From: Pseudoalteromonas sp. MEBiC 03607
GTDB taxonomy: Bacteria > Pseudomonadota > Gammaproteobacteria > Enterobacterales > Alteromonadaceae
Reading direction: 5' to 3'
Assembly (NCBI RefSeq): GCF_004792295.1
Contig: NZ_SRRY01000001.1
Coordinates: 227,501-291,500, forward strand
DNA length: 64,000 bases
Shown: positions 47,324 to 57,473 of the stretch, piece by piece
Layout of the letters: each line of letters starts with the position of its first letter
How positions within the stretch are numbered: position 1 is the stretch's first letter
Made by a program: the position numbers and the translations under genes
Notes under the pieces: generated by a model
Databases searched by the model: none
What the model saw: the letters and a program-made list of their open reading frames with translations, nothing else
What the model was told of the DNA's origin: nothing

Positions 47324-49204
47324 TTAATCTTCAAAATACGTGTAGCCAGCAAGGCCTGCATTTAGTTCTGATAAATATTGTGCCTTAGATTGCTCATCAA
47401 TTGCCAGTGAGTTAACCCGTTTTGCAAAGTTTTCAGCAAGGATGTCGCTATCATAATCAACAAACTTTAATACGTCCTTAACGCTGTCACCTTTAATTGC
47501 GTTGGTTAGCTGATAGCCTGCATCTGTTAACTCTACATGCACAGAGTCTGTATCGCCGAACAGGTTATGTAGATCACCTAAAATTTCTTGATAAGCACCC
47601 ACTAAGAACATCGCGATGTGGTATTGCTGGCCTTGCTTGTACTCAGGAATAGGTAAACTGCTCTCAATACCTGTACCTTCAACATAGTTACGAATTTGAC
47701 CATCAGAATCACAGGTAATGTCTTGAATAATAGCGCGTTGCGTTAACGGCTTATGTAAGTTTTCAACTGGCATTACAGGAAATAACTGTTGAATACCCCA
47801 AACATCAGGCAGTGACTGGAATAATGAGAAATTAACAAATAGCTTGTCAGCCAGTTTTTCGTTTAAATCATCTAACACTTCACGGTGGGCACGGGCATTT
47901 TCACTGAGAGAAGCACGAACACGGTGTAAGATAGTGAAGTACAACTGCTCTAACTTCGCCCACTCAATCATAGTCAGCAAACCGTGAACGTATTGATCAT
48001 GTGCTTCACTAAATAAGTGCATTGCATCATGATAAATTTCTAGTGCCATGCGCGGAGTTAACCGCTGTAAACACTGCCACATTTCATCGAGCACTAATAC
48101 ACTGCCAGCCTCAGGCGCAGCTGGGTTTGCATGGTTAGGTGCACGTTCAACATCGATAACATCAGTAATTAATACCGCGTGATGCGCAGTTAACGCGCGG
48201 CCTGATTCAGTAATAATGGCTGGGTGTTTAAGGTCATGTTGTTGGCACACTTCAGCAAACGCATTAACGACATTACGCGCATATTCATCGACACTGTAAT
48301 TCATTGAACACGAACTACGAGAACCAGAACCTTCGTAGTCAACACCTAAACCGCCACCTACATCCACTGTATTAAGTGGTACACCTAACTGCGTTAACTC
48401 AGCAAAGTGACGAGCACATTCACGCAATGCACGATGAATATCACGGATATTGGCTATTTGAGAGCCAATATGAAAATGCACTAATTGCATTAAATGTAGT
48501 TTATTACGCGACTTAAGTAGCTCAACAGCAGACAGCACTTGCCCTGCAGTTAAACCAAACTTACCTTTTTCACCACCGGTATTTTGCCATTTACCTTTAC
48601 CAACCGAGTTTAAGCGAATACGAATACCAATCGATGGCTCAATGCCTAAGTCATCAATTTCCGCTAGTAAAGTAGTTAGTTCAGAGAGCTTCTCAACAAC
48701 AATGTGAACCTTGTGACCCATACCTTGACCTATACAGGCTAAGCGTAAAAACTCACTGTCTTTGTAGCCATTACAAACAATAGTAATTGGTTCTTTGGCT
48801 ACGCCTAAAATCGCCATAAGCTCAGGTTTTGAGCCAGCTTCAAGGCCAACTAAACCACTTGGGTGAGCAAGTAACTTGCTAACAACAGAGCGTTGCTGGT
48901 TTACTTTTATAGGGTAAACACAAGTATACTCGCCCTGATAGTCCCGCGCTTGACGTGCCTTGGTAAATGCACTTGTTAAGGTGCCAACACGATTTTGCAA
49001 GATATCAGTAAAGCGCACTAATACAGGCAAAGTAAGACCTTGCTTTTTAAATTGTTCAGTAAGCTCAGACAAAGATATCGCTGACTTTGTTTGATCGCCA
49101 TCAGGATAAGCAACCAGCTCACCTTGTGCGTTAATATCAAAATAGCCGTCACTCCAATGAGCAACATTATATGTTTCGCGTGCTTTGTCTAAACCCCAAG
49201 TCAT
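47324..49204 (-). CDS. speA: Biosynthetic arginine decarboxylase
   Basis: The protein has 626 residues from the ATG at 49204 (MTWGLDKARETYNVAHWSDG); the frame is open further upstream without family similarity. It is PLP-dependent of the alanine-racemase fold: YTCVYPIKVNQQR carries the PLP lysine, with HFHIGSQIA and DVGGGLGVDYEG. It converts arginine to agmatine. The agmatinase needed for putrescine is not in this window. It is divergent from speE. Confidence 0.96.
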   Translation of the reverse strand: MTWGLDKARETYNVAHWSDGYFDINAQGELVAYPDGDQTKSAISLSELTEQFKKQGLTLPVLVRFTDILQNRVGTLTSAFTKARQARDYQGEYTCVYPIKVNQQRSVVSKLLAHPSGLVGLEAGSKPELMAILGVAKEPITIVCNGYKDSEFLRLACIGQGMGHKVHIVVEKLSELTTLLAEIDDLGIEPSIGIRIRLNSVGKGKWQNTGGEKGKFGLTAGQVLSAVELLKSRNKLHLMQLVHFHIGSQIANIRDIHRALRECARHFAELTQLGVPLNTVDVGGGLGVDYEGSGSRSSCSMNYSVDEYARNVVNAFAEVCQQHDLKHPAIITESGRALTAHHAVLITDVIDVERAPNHANPAAPEAGSVLVLDEMWQCLQRLTPRMALEIYHDAMHLFSEAHDQYVHGLLTMIEWAKLEQLYFTILHRVRASLSENARAHREVLDDLNEKLADKLFVNFSLFQSLPDVWGIQQLFPVMPVENLHKPLTQRAIIQDITCDSDGQIRNYVEGTGIESSLPIPEYKQGQQYHIAMFLVGAYQEILGDLHNLFGDTDSVHVELTDAGYQLTNAIKGDSVKDVLKFVDYDSDILAENFAKRVNSLAIDEQSKAQYLSELNAGLAGYTYFED

Positions 49205-49402
49205 GGCAATGTCTTCTGTAATTTCAATAAATATAAACGCACATTTTAATACGCCCGAGCTGCCCACGCTAACAAAAAATGCACTCTATGCCAAAGTGAT
49301 AAAAAATATTCGCTATACTGATTAAAATTTGATTGAGCAATTGGCCAAGCACTGGCAGAATTGCACCCCTTTTTTACCATTAACCAAAAGTGTATAAGCA
49401 AG

Positions 49403-50266
49403 ATGGCCAATTTAGATCAAAACAACTGGTTTACTGAAATTAGTGACCGTGATGGTAGCGCCTTTTCACTACGCATAACTAAAAAGCTTGATGAACAGCA
49501 ATCACCATTTCAAAAAGTAGAAATGTACGAGACAACTGACTTCGGTAATCTGATGATTATTGATGGTTGTACGATGGTAAGTAGCCGTGAAAACTTTTTT
49601 TATCACGAAATGATCAGTCATCCTGCATTGCTTGCACACCCAAACCCTAAAAACGTTGTGATTATTGGTGGTGGTGACTGCGGTACTTTACGCGAAGTAT
49701 TAAAGCACCCTGGTGTTGAAAGCGTAACACAAATCGATATCGACGAAGTTGTGACGCAAATGTCACTTAAGTACTTCCCTGAGCTATGTGAGTCAAACCA
49801 AGATCCTCGCGCTACAGTGATGTTTGACGACGGCATTAAATACATGCGTGAAGCAGCGCCTGAATCAATCGATGTGGTGATTGTCGATGGTACAGATCCA
49901 GTTGGCCCAGGCGAAGGTTTATTCAACCATGCTTTCTATACCAGCTGTTTAACTGCACTTCGCCCTGGCGGCATCTTAATTCAGCAAAGTGAATCACCAC
50001 TTATGCACATGCCACTATTAGTAGAAATGCGCGACGCAATGAAAGAGGTTGGCTTTGTTGACCTACAAACACTACCTTTCCCACAACCTATCTACCCAAG
50101 TGGTTTATGGTCAGTGACGCTTGCTCGTAAATCAGAAGCGTTTGCAGGTTTTCGTGAAGACGATGCAAATACACTCGCGCAAAGCACAGAATACTACAAT
50201 GCAGGTATTCACCATGGTGCATTAGCAACACCAAATTATATGAAACGTGCTTTTGAGAAAAAGTAA
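49403..50266 (+). CDS. speE: Spermidine synthase
   Basis: The protein has 287 residues from the ATG at 49403 (MANLDQNNWFTEISDRDGSAF). A TTG further upstream (49361) gives a longer frame but non-family sequence. It has the aminopropyltransferase core: MIIDGCTM, VVIIGGGDCGTLREVLKH, VTQIDIDEVV, and VIVDGTDPVGPGEGLF. It transfers aminopropyl from decarboxylated S-adenosylmethionine to putrescine. No speD is in the window. Confidence 0.95.
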   Translation: MANLDQNNWFTEISDRDGSAFSLRITKKLDEQQSPFQKVEMYETTDFGNLMIIDGCTMVSSRENFFYHEMISHPALLAHPNPKNVVIIGGGDCGTLREVLKHPGVESVTQIDIDEVVTQMSLKYFPELCESNQDPRATVMFDDGIKYMREAAPESIDVVIVDGTDPVGPGEGLFNHAFYTSCLTALRPGGILIQQSESPLMHMPLLVEMRDAMKEVGFVDLQTLPFPQPIYPSGLWSVTLARKSEAFAGFREDDANTLAQSTEYYNAGIHHGALATPNYMKRAFEKK

Positions 50267-50283
50267 GCGTTTTAGTTAGATGT

Positions 50284-50311
50284 AAAAAAGGGCTCAATTG
50301 AGCCCTTTTTT
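50284..50311. terminator. Bidirectional intrinsic terminator
   Basis: AAAAAAGGGCTC and GAGCCCTTTTTT flank an AATT centre in a near-perfect palindrome with an A-run on one side and a T-run on the other. It lies between the convergent speE (stop 50266) and the chemotaxis gene (stop 50318) and can terminate both. Confidence 0.92.
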
Positions 50312-50317
50312 ATTGTA

Positions 50318-51919
50318 TTAAACCTTAAACCGATTCACTAAATGATTGAGTTCATTAGTTAGTTGAGTCATCCTAGTTGCCACTTCTTGGGTTGAACTTG
50401 CCAGCCCGCCCCCTTGCTGAGTTTGATCATTTAAGTCAGATAAGTTTTGACTGATTTCATCAGCAACAGCGGTTTGCTCTTCGGTGGCTTGTGCCGTTTG
50501 CATTGCCATATCATTAACTTTTACAGATGAGTCTTGCATGGCATTTAAAATATCATTCGTTTGCGCGAAAGATGCTACTGCCTCGTCAGCAAAACGTTTA
50601 CCCGAGTTAATAGCTTGCAATGACTGCTCAACACTACCGGCAAACTGTTCAACCATTGTTTGAATGTCATTGGTACTTTCTTGGGTTCGCGTAGCGAGTG
50701 TTCGCACTTCATCGGCCACTACCGCGAAGCCGCGACCTTGTTCTCCTGCCCGAGCTGCCTCAATTGCCGCATTAAGTGCAAGTAAGTTAGTTTGCTCGGC
50801 AATCGCACGAATAACCTCAAGCACCTTGGCAATATTGTCTGAGCTTTGCTGCAACTCCGTTGAGCGCTGGCTGGCGTGTTCCATATTTTCTGACAACGCT
50901 GTAATTTTACGGCTCGAATTATCAACGGCTGTTAAACCTTGTTTAGCAAGCTGCTGTGAGTTATCGGCTTCATGGGATGAGTTTTGCGCTACATTGGCTA
51001 CTTCACGGCTTGCCACACTCATTTCATGTACAGCACTTACAATAGACTCAGATGCTTGACTGAGCTTTTGATTTACTTGATGGTTTTGATTAGCGAAATT
51101 GCCTAGATCGTTACCAAGCGTATTAAGCTCTTTTGCCTGTTCTAAAATATCTTTAATAAGCTGCTGCAAATTATCTAAGAAGCGGTTAAATGCAGTTGCC
51201 AGTTCGGCAAATTCATCTTGGGTTTTAACATTTATACGGCCAGTTAAGTCACCATCTCCTGAGGCAATTTCGTTAATCCGTTCAGTGACAAAGTTGATCT
51301 GCTTTGTAAGCTGACGTGGTACAAAATAACTAAACCAACTCGCCACAGCTAAAACCACTGCAATCATCACCATAAGCATAACTTTAAAGCCCATGATTTT
51401 AGCCATCAATCTTTCTGTTTCGTCTTGCGACGTTTTTTCAGCTACTTCACCCGCTTTATCTAAAACATCACGTAGTTCAGAGAAGGTTTGTTCAGCCGCT
51501 TGTTTTTGCGAAGCGTTAGCTGGGCTGTTGATATAAGCTGTTGAGGCTTTGTACCAAGCATCAAACGCGCTATCAAAGTTACGGAATTGCCCTGCAATCT
51601 CAGCATAAGGTGACATATAAGATAAGTATTGCTTAAAACGATCTTTCACTTGTTCAGCATTCTCTTGATGGTCAGTAAGCTGGCCTTTATCACCCTTCAA
51701 TTGGGTAACAAGTTGCAGCTCTGCCACTTTGGCTTGATACAAGTCTCGGTCAGCATTAACAACCACAGAGACAGCCTTTAAAAAACGTTCTGACTGTGCA
51801 TCAATGGCTTCTTCTTGAAGATTAATTAAATAGGTATAGCCCGCAATTAGGAGAATTATGGCAATACCTAATAACGCGATTGGTAACGAACTTTTGACGC
51901 GAATGCTTTTTAACTTCAT
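50318..51919 (-). CDS. Methyl-accepting chemotaxis protein
   Basis: The protein has 533 residues from the ATG at 51919 with AGGA upstream. Membrane segment 1 ([20 protein letters not shown]) is followed by a short four-helix-bundle-type sensor (about 35-190), a second span ([19 protein letters not shown]), a HAMP domain, and the coiled-coil signalling domain with the hairpin tip [20 protein letters not shown]. The ligand is unknown. It lies 74 bp downstream of the barrel gene, on the same strand. Confidence 0.95.
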   Translation of the reverse strand: MKLKSIRVKSSLPIALLGIAIILLIAGYTYLINLQEEAIDAQSERFLKAVSVVVNADRDLYQAKVAELQLVTQLKGDKGQLTDHQENAEQVKDRFKQYLSYMSPYAEIAGQFRNFDSAFDAWYKASTAYINSPANASQKQAAEQTFSELRDVLDKAGEVAEKTSQDETERLMAKIMGFKVMLMVMIAVVLAVASWFSYFVPRQLTKQINFVTERINEIASGDGDLTGRINVKTQDEFAELATAFNRFLDNLQQLIKDILEQAKELNTLGNDLGNFANQNHQVNQKLSQASESIVSAVHEMSVASREVANVAQNSSHEADNSQQLAKQGLTAVDNSSRKITALSENMEHASQRSTELQQSSDNIAKVLEVIRAIAEQTNLLALNAAIEAARAGEQGRGFAVVADEVRTLATRTQESTNDIQTMVEQFAGSVEQSLQAINSGKRFADEAVASFAQTNDILNAMQDSSVKVNDMAMQTAQATEEQTAVADEISQNLSDLNDQTQQGGGLASSTQEVATRMTQLTNELNHLVNRFKV

Positions 51920-51993
51920 ACATTGTCCTAATTCAAAATCTAACCTACCCACTCTTTAGAATGGTAGTAGAAAAACGATAAAAGTGTATGAAA

Positions 51994-53217
51994 TTAAAAT
52001 TGCCAACCCGCTGAAAGTTGCAATTGCTGCTGCGAGTTATGCTCATTAAATCCCATACCGGGTCTATTTTGAGCGTCACTGCTCAGCACTGAATATTCAG
52101 CACCTACTTGCCACTTGTTTGACAGTTGATAGCGCCAACTTGCGGTTAAAGCTTCTCCACGACTTTGGTTAGGATCAAATTGCCAATCATCATGATCACT
52201 TACCTTAAAGTAATCATACCTAATTGTAAGACGGTGCTGGTCTAACTTGTGGCTTAATAAAACAAAATGGCTGTAAAAATCGTTATCTATCCCACGGTAT
52301 TTACCCATTGCGGTTTTGCCATCTAACATCTGAACAATAATGCGTGTTTGCTGATTGAACTTATACAACCATGCCGCACTTAAAAAACGTGTATCCCACG
52401 CATACTGACCTGTACGGGTATTTAAAGCACCGGGGTCACCGTTATTGTCATAATAATAAACGCGAAACTGTGACCTTTTTTGATAATCCCAATGCATACC
52501 TAAATAATATCCAAAGCGACCATCTACTTCTTCGAAAGGCTCAACATAGTCAGCTTGCTTATCTAGCTGCGCCCATTCGAATGAATATGGAATAGCAAAG
52601 TCGATTTGTTCATTAAACGTGGTTTGCCTATCATGCATAGCGAATCCTCGCCATGACAGCAGCGTTCCTGCAGGGTCGTTACCTTTAAAAACAGATGCAA
52701 AGCCTTCAAAACTGTGGTTACTTCTAAACTGACGACCTGGGCGTTTAATACTGGCCTCAAGACCAAAGGCGCGCACCTCTTCCCCTATCCACGTATTAAT
52801 CGCAGAGTTAGTATAGTTATAGGGTGATATCCAGCCACTTTGCGGATTCTCTAGTGACATTTTTGGATAAAAGCCACCCGCTTTAACAGCCCATTTATAG
52901 CGACTTGCTGTGAGAGGCTGATACTGTAAATAGGCCTGACTAAAACCTACGGTTAGTTCAGGATCAGGATGAGCGTTAAGCACTGTATGCGCAGACCAAT
53001 CTCGGCTTAATTCAAAACGACTACTAAGCATAGCTTGGGATATCACTAAACCATCATGCTCTTGGTCATAACGGTACAAACCAATTCCTTCTCGCTGATA
53101 GCTCAACAGTTGGTCGCCACGCACAGCCGTCACAGCTACCAAGCCATCATGCTCAGCAAATGCCAGCGCAGGTAACCCCAAAACACTAACCAATGCCAAG
53201 GCTTGCCAGTTATTCAT
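51994..53217 (-). CDS. Outer-membrane beta-barrel protein (porin-like)
   Basis: The protein has about 407 residues from the ATG at 53217, which overlaps the end of the cupredoxin gene by eight bases; other in-frame starts are at 53223 and 53232. The signal peptide is LVSVLGLPALAFA. The rest is alternating strands with many aromatic residues and the C-terminus QLQLSAGWQF, with a terminal Phe as the barrel-insertion signal. The solute is unknown. Coupling to the copper-type protein suggests they function together. Confidence 0.82.
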   Translation of the reverse strand: MNNWQALALVSVLGLPALAFAEHDGLVAVTAVRGDQLLSYQREGIGLYRYDQEHDGLVISQAMLSSRFELSRDWSAHTVLNAHPDPELTVGFSQAYLQYQPLTASRYKWAVKAGGFYPKMSLENPQSGWISPYNYTNSAINTWIGEEVRAFGLEASIKRPGRQFRSNHSFEGFASVFKGNDPAGTLLSWRGFAMHDRQTTFNEQIDFAIPYSFEWAQLDKQADYVEPFEEVDGRFGYYLGMHWDYQKRSQFRVYYYDNNGDPGALNTRTGQYAWDTRFLSAAWLYKFNQQTRIIVQMLDGKTAMGKYRGIDNDFYSHFVLLSHKLDQHRLTIRYDYFKVSDHDDWQFDPNQSRGEALTASWRYQLSNKWQVGAEYSVLSSDAQNRPGMGFNEHNSQQQLQLSAGWQF

Positions 53218-53827
53218 AATCATCAAACTCATCGTTGTTTAATTCTAATTTTGGTAACAAAGTTTGCTTTAATTTGTAGCTAAATTGACTATTAGAGGTG
53301 GAAATTTCTATCGTTTCTGGCGAACTAACATCGTTAAAGCGATCATGCCAAACCGCCAATATATGAGGCCCTTCAGGTAGTGGTAAATTTACAATACCCT
53401 GTTTGTCTGTTTGCCCAAATACAGTGCCATCAACCACAACAATATAGCCCAACATCCAGTCATGAATATTACAGCCAAGTTCTACAACGCCCGTTTGCGC
53501 AAAGTTAATCGGTTGTTCTGGTTTATCATGGTAAAGCTTTAGCTCAAATTGCTTCGTTTTAGAAAACGAGTAAACATGATGCATGATTGAATCAAGGTTC
53601 GGAAATTCAACATTCGCTCCTTTTGGTACAACCAAGACATGAGGAACAAACGCACGCTCCTGCTGACTCATAGTGTAATGAGTATCAGGCAAAGTTAGCT
53701 GCTGAGAACCTTTTAACCAAACAACCGCATTTTTGACCGGTTGATTCTGCTTATCCACTATTTGTATTTGCTGCGCCAATAAAGCTTGGCTAAACAATAG
53801 TAGTAGCAACAGGGTTATTCTTATCAT
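53210..53827 (-). CDS. Secreted cupredoxin-like protein with amicyanin-type copper loop
   Basis: The 205-residue protein has a signal peptide (LLLLLLFSQALLA). An Ig-like start (QPVKNAVVWLKG) is followed by a cupredoxin region with candidate ligands His83/His84 (IMHHVYSF), Cys119, His122 and Met125. The Cys-x2-His-x2-Met spacing is that of amicyanin. A carboxypeptidase-regulatory-like domain comes after (about 130-180). It is often annotated as methylamine utilization protein, though no methylamine genes are present. It is coupled to the barrel gene. Confidence 0.82.
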   Translation of the reverse strand: MIRITLLLLLLFSQALLAQQIQIVDKQNQPVKNAVVWLKGSQQLTLPDTHYTMSQQERAFVPHVLVVPKGANVEFPNLDSIMHHVYSFSKTKQFELKLYHDKPEQPINFAQTGVVELGCNIHDWMLGYIVVVDGTVFGQTDKQGIVNLPLPEGPHILAVWHDRFNDVSSPETIEISTSNSQFSYKLKQTLLPKLELNNDEFDDYE

Positions 53828-53877
53828 TTTTTAAACCTTTTTCAGTATAGGGCCTGATATCACAGCACTCACTTTGT

Positions 53878-53891
53878 TGAATACGTATGCA
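53878..53891. promoter_or_regulatory. Operator-like site TGAATACGTATGCA before GH97 alpha-glucosidase
   Basis: This is identical over 14 bp to the site before the TonB receptor (38257-38270). It lies 96 bp before the GH97 start in the divergent region with the cupredoxin gene. A related sequence, TGAATACGTGACA, follows at 53940-53952. A -10-like TATGCT is at 53921-53926 with no strong -35. Confidence 0.65.
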
Positions 53892-53986
53892 GATCTCTCG
53901 TATTAACTGGCAAGTCACTTTATGCTTGAAGCATGTATGTGAATACGTGACAACAATCCATAACCATAAGCCGCCAAGGAACAACA

Positions 53987-56029
53987 ATGCGATTAACTGC
54001 CTTAATGTTAGCAGCCTTTTCAGGTACTTGCCTAGCACAAACCACAACCGTCAGTTCACCTGATGGGCAGATCAAAGTAACCATTTCTGATGAACAACAC
54101 ACACCTAGCTACGAAATCAGTTTTGCTGGTAAACAAGTCATTGCTAACTCAGCGTTAGGTCTTGTTTTTAAAGAACAACCGGCAATGAGCGAAGGTTACA
54201 AAATTAGCAGCCAAACCACTGACTCTGTAAAAAGCAGCTGGGAACAACCTTGGGGTGAACGCCAAACAGTGGTTGATAACCATAACGAAGTTGCTGTTAC
54301 TTTTAAAAAGCCACAACCACAAGGTGGCACATTTACAGTACGTTTTCGCGCTTTTAATGATGGTGTCGGCTTTCGATACGAATTACCAAAGCAAGCTGGT
54401 TTTGATGATGTAGAAATCACCAAAGAGCTTACTGAGTTTGCAATTACAGACTCATCAGATGCAACGGCATGGTGGATCCCCGCCCGCGGTTGGAACCGTT
54501 ATGAGTACGTGTATAACACCACCCCATTACATAAAGCGGCACTTGTGCACACACCATTTACTTTAAAAAATAAAAATGGTGTACATATCAGTATTCACGA
54601 AGCAGCCCTTGTTGATTATGCCGGCATGGTTTTAAACCAACGTCGTGATGGTACTTTCCAAGCCGATTTAACACCTTGGTCAGACGGCGTAGCGGTTAAA
54701 AAGCACGGTGCATTTAATACCCCTTGGCGTACAATTCAAATTGGTGATGAAGCCGTTGATTTAATCAACTCAGATATCATCTTAAACCTGAACGAACCAA
54801 ATAAACTGGGCGATGTTTCTTGGGTAAAACCGGGTAAATACGTAGGTATTTGGTGGGGTATGCACATCAATGAAAATACCTGGGGTAGCGGTAAAATTCA
54901 TGGTGCAACCACTGAGAATACCAAATATTACATGGATTTCGCGGCTAAATATGGCTTTGATGGCGTACTAGTCGAAGGCTGGAATATTGGCTGGGATGGC
55001 GACTGGTTTTATAACGGTGATGTATTTAGCTTTACTCAACCTTATGATGATTTTGATATTGAAGAGCTGGCACGTTACGGCAAAGAAAAAGGCGTACAAC
55101 TAATTGGTCATCACGAAACCTCAGGTAACGTAACAAATTATCGTAACCAAATGGAAGATGCATTTGCGCTATACGAAAAATCAAATGTAAGCCAAGTTAA
55201 AACAGGTTACGTAGCCGACGGTGGTAACATCAAACGCGTCGATGAGAACGGCATTGTCCGCAAAGAGTGGCACGACGGTCAGTTCATGGTGAACGAATAC
55301 CTTCACAACGTGAAACTTGCTGCTAAGCATAAGATTAGTATCAATACGCATGAGCCAATAAAAGATACCGGCTTACGTCGTACATACCCGAACTGGATTG
55401 CTCGTGAAGGTGCCCGTGGCCAAGAGTTTAACGCATGGGGTACGCCACCAAATCCACCTGAGCATATTCCAATGCTTGCTTTCACACGTATGCTTGCAGG
55501 CCCTATGGACTTCACGCCGGGTATTTTTGATATGAGCTTTAACGGTTTAGGTGCCGATACCAACCGCCCGCAAACAACTCTAGCGAAGCAATTAGCGCTA
55601 TATGTTGTAATGTACAGCCCAATTCAAATGGCGGCAGATTTACCACGTAATTACTTAGCAAAACCAGATGCGTTCCAGTTTATTCAAGACGTACCAACTG
55701 ATTGGCAACAAAGTATTGCACTACAAGGCGAAGTTGGCGATTACGTTGTGTTTGCACGTAAAGAACGCAAGCGCGATCAATACTCAGGTAATGACTGGTA
55801 TTTAGGCGCAGTTACTGACGAAAAAGCCCGCACTTTAGAAGTGAAGTTAGACTTCTTAGATAAAGGTAAAAAGTTTGAAGCGCAAATCTACCGCGACGGT
55901 GACAAAGCTGAGTGGGTTAATAACCCTTACGACTTAAAAGTAGAAAAACGCATTGTAACTGCTGATGATAAGCTAACGTTAAAGCTTGCCACCAGTGGCG
56001 GCACAGCGATTCGATTTATAGCAATGTAA
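53987..56029 (+). CDS. GH97 family alpha-glucosidase
   Basis: The 680-residue protein has a signal peptide (ALMLAAFSGTCLA). The GH97 N-terminal beta-sandwich (about 30-280) is followed by the barrel domain with VEGWNIGWDGDW, GHHETSGNV (about 375), HEPIKDTGLRRTYPNW (about 455) and GARGQEFNAWG (about 478). The Glu residues at HEP and QEF are those of inverting SusB-type alpha-glucosidases. Retaining galactosidases have an Asp nucleophile instead. It hydrolyses terminal alpha-linked glucose from maltodextrins in the periplasm (inferred). AAGGAAC precedes the start. Confidence 0.95.
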   Translation: MRLTALMLAAFSGTCLAQTTTVSSPDGQIKVTISDEQHTPSYEISFAGKQVIANSALGLVFKEQPAMSEGYKISSQTTDSVKSSWEQPWGERQTVVDNHNEVAVTFKKPQPQGGTFTVRFRAFNDGVGFRYELPKQAGFDDVEITKELTEFAITDSSDATAWWIPARGWNRYEYVYNTTPLHKAALVHTPFTLKNKNGVHISIHEAALVDYAGMVLNQRRDGTFQADLTPWSDGVAVKKHGAFNTPWRTIQIGDEAVDLINSDIILNLNEPNKLGDVSWVKPGKYVGIWWGMHINENTWGSGKIHGATTENTKYYMDFAAKYGFDGVLVEGWNIGWDGDWFYNGDVFSFTQPYDDFDIEELARYGKEKGVQLIGHHETSGNVTNYRNQMEDAFALYEKSNVSQVKTGYVADGGNIKRVDENGIVRKEWHDGQFMVNEYLHNVKLAAKHKISINTHEPIKDTGLRRTYPNWIAREGARGQEFNAWGTPPNPPEHIPMLAFTRMLAGPMDFTPGIFDMSFNGLGADTNRPQTTLAKQLALYVVMYSPIQMAADLPRNYLAKPDAFQFIQDVPTDWQQSIALQGEVGDYVVFARKERKRDQYSGNDWYLGAVTDEKARTLEVKLDFLDKGKKFEAQIYRDGDKAEWVNNPYDLKVEKRIVTADDKLTLKLATSGGTAIRFIAM

Positions 56030-56077
56030 GTTGCTAGTTGCTAGTTGCTAGTTGCTAGTTGCTAGTTGCTAGTTGCT
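56030..56077. repeat. TAGTTGC heptamer tandem array, six full units plus partial
   Basis: A partial GTTGC is followed by six perfect TAGTTGC units (56035-56076). It begins one base after the TAA stop of the GH97 gene and ends 12 bp before that gene's terminator. It is the same heptamer in the same orientation as the array at 1356-1425. Confidence 0.95.
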
Positions 56078-56088
56078 GAACATTATTA

Positions 56089-56119
56089 AAAGCGCGGCAT
56101 TTGATGCCGCGCTTTTTTT
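56089..56119 (+). terminator. Intrinsic terminator after GH97
   Basis: AAAGCGCGGCAT and ATGCCGCGCTTT form a perfect 12-bp stem with a TTG loop and a T7 tail. It closes the GH97 transcription unit beyond the heptamer array. Confidence 0.93.
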
Positions 56120-56128
56120 GTTAACAAA

Positions 56129-56152
56129 AAAGCAGCCATTTCGGGCTGCTTT
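56129..56152 (-). terminator. Intrinsic terminator after envZ
   Basis: On the minus strand AAGCAGCC, CGAAAT, GGCTGCTT is followed by a T-run. It lies 21 bp beyond the envZ stop. Confidence 0.85.
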
Positions 56153-56172
56153 AAACTTATAGCTTAAGGCTT

Positions 56173-57468
56173 TTAAAACGGTAAATAAATCTGTGCACTG
56201 AGGCCACCTTCAGGGCGATTAAGCAGCTGTACTCGGCCGCCATGCATATCGACAATACGTTTAATTATCGCAAGACCTAAGCCACTGCCTTCGCTCCCAC
56301 GAGCGGCATCACCTTGTTTAAACGGTTCAAATACAGTTTCAAGTTCGCTTTCAGGGATCCCCGGGCCGTGATCATTCACCACCACCATGGCAAACTTTTT
56401 ATTACTGCTCACGCGGGTTTCAACTTCAATATCACCGTCTGAATAGCGAATTGCATTTTCAATCATATTGGTTACAACACGTTTTATTGCCACAGTGCTT
56501 ACTGGCACTTCGCCTAAGCTAGGGTTTTCTTTAAAGGTAATAGTGCGATGATGCTTTTGCTCAGCTTCAACGACTTCTGAAACAATCGCATTTAAGTCTT
56601 CAAGTTCGAGTTCTTCGCGTTTGTGATGGCGTAAATATTCAATGAATTGATCGATAATAGCGTTCATATCTTCAATATCATGAATGATCCCTTCACGCAG
56701 ATAATCTTCATCGTCCGACATCATTTCAGTCGCTAAACGAATCCGCGTAAGCGGGGTACGTAGGTCATGTGAAACACCTGCCATTAATAATCGGCGATCA
56801 TTCTCAAGGGCAGCAATACCTCGCGACATTTGGTTAAACGCTCGGGTTACTTCAATCACTTCTGTAGAGCCCTGCTCTTCTAGTTTGGTAGAAAAGTCAC
56901 CTACCCCTACTTTAACGGCGGCTTGTTGCAGTGCTTTTAAAGGTCTATTTAGATGACGGGCAAACAACCAACCACCGAGTACACTTAAAAAGCCAATACT
57001 CGATAAATAAAAGGTTAAGAACTTTAGGTTGTTTTCTTGCAATCCGGTGAGCGGCACACGTACCCAATAACCTGGCGCTTGCGGAGCTTCAACCCAATAC
57101 ACAAGCGGATCGGTTTGGCTAATACGTACCCGCGCAGAGCCATTAAGCTCTTTCGACATGCTGCGCGATAGCATAGAGTACTCGCGAGTTTCAGCCAACC
57201 CTTCACGCATAGCTTGGCGCTGCGTCATGACTTCAATGCCGGTGATCTCAAAAAACTTGTCAGAGGCTTCTTTGCTTACCTCCACTCCCTCTTCCCATTC
57301 AATAAACACGGTTTTCACCTGTTTTGAGAGAATAAGGTTTACTTGTTCTATCGTTGGTTTAACAACATAAAAACTGACTGTGATATAAGAGACTATTTGA
57401 TTGATTAACAGCAGGGCCGCAACCAAAAATACCGTTTGTCCAAACGCACTACGTGGAAACATGCCCAT
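56173..57468 (-). CDS. envZ: EnvZ-type osmosensor histidine kinase
   Basis: The 431-residue protein has TM1 ([20 protein letters not shown]), a periplasmic sensor part, TM2 ([20 protein letters not shown]), HAMP, the phosphoacceptor helix [20 protein letters not shown], and an ATPase domain with [20 protein letters not shown] and GSGLGLAI. It phosphorylates OmpR in response to osmolarity. It starts five bases after the ompR stop, as in E. coli. Confidence 0.95.
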   Translation of the reverse strand: MGMFPRSAFGQTVFLVAALLLINQIVSYITVSFYVVKPTIEQVNLILSKQVKTVFIEWEEGVEVSKEASDKFFEITGIEVMTQRQAMREGLAETREYSMLSRSMSKELNGSARVRISQTDPLVYWVEAPQAPGYWVRVPLTGLQENNLKFLTFYLSSIGFLSVLGGWLFARHLNRPLKALQQAAVKVGVGDFSTKLEEQGSTEVIEVTRAFNQMSRGIAALENDRRLLMAGVSHDLRTPLTRIRLATEMMSDDEDYLREGIIHDIEDMNAIIDQFIEYLRHHKREELELEDLNAIVSEVVEAEQKHHRTITFKENPSLGEVPVSTVAIKRVVTNMIENAIRYSDGDIEVETRVSSNKKFAMVVVNDHGPGIPESELETVFEPFKQGDAARGSEGSGLGLAIIKRIVDMHGGRVQLLNRPEGGLSAQIYLPF

Positions 57469-57473
57469 TATTG

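Noticed and set aside
53210..53827. Methylamine utilization as a real pathway here
   Set aside because: The name comes from family annotation only; no methylamine dehydrogenase or mau genes are present.
53790..54047. Minus-strand open frame in the GH97/cupredoxin intergenic region
   Set aside because: It overlaps the start of the GH97 gene antisense, lacks a ribosome binding site and looks like a random frame across the operator region.
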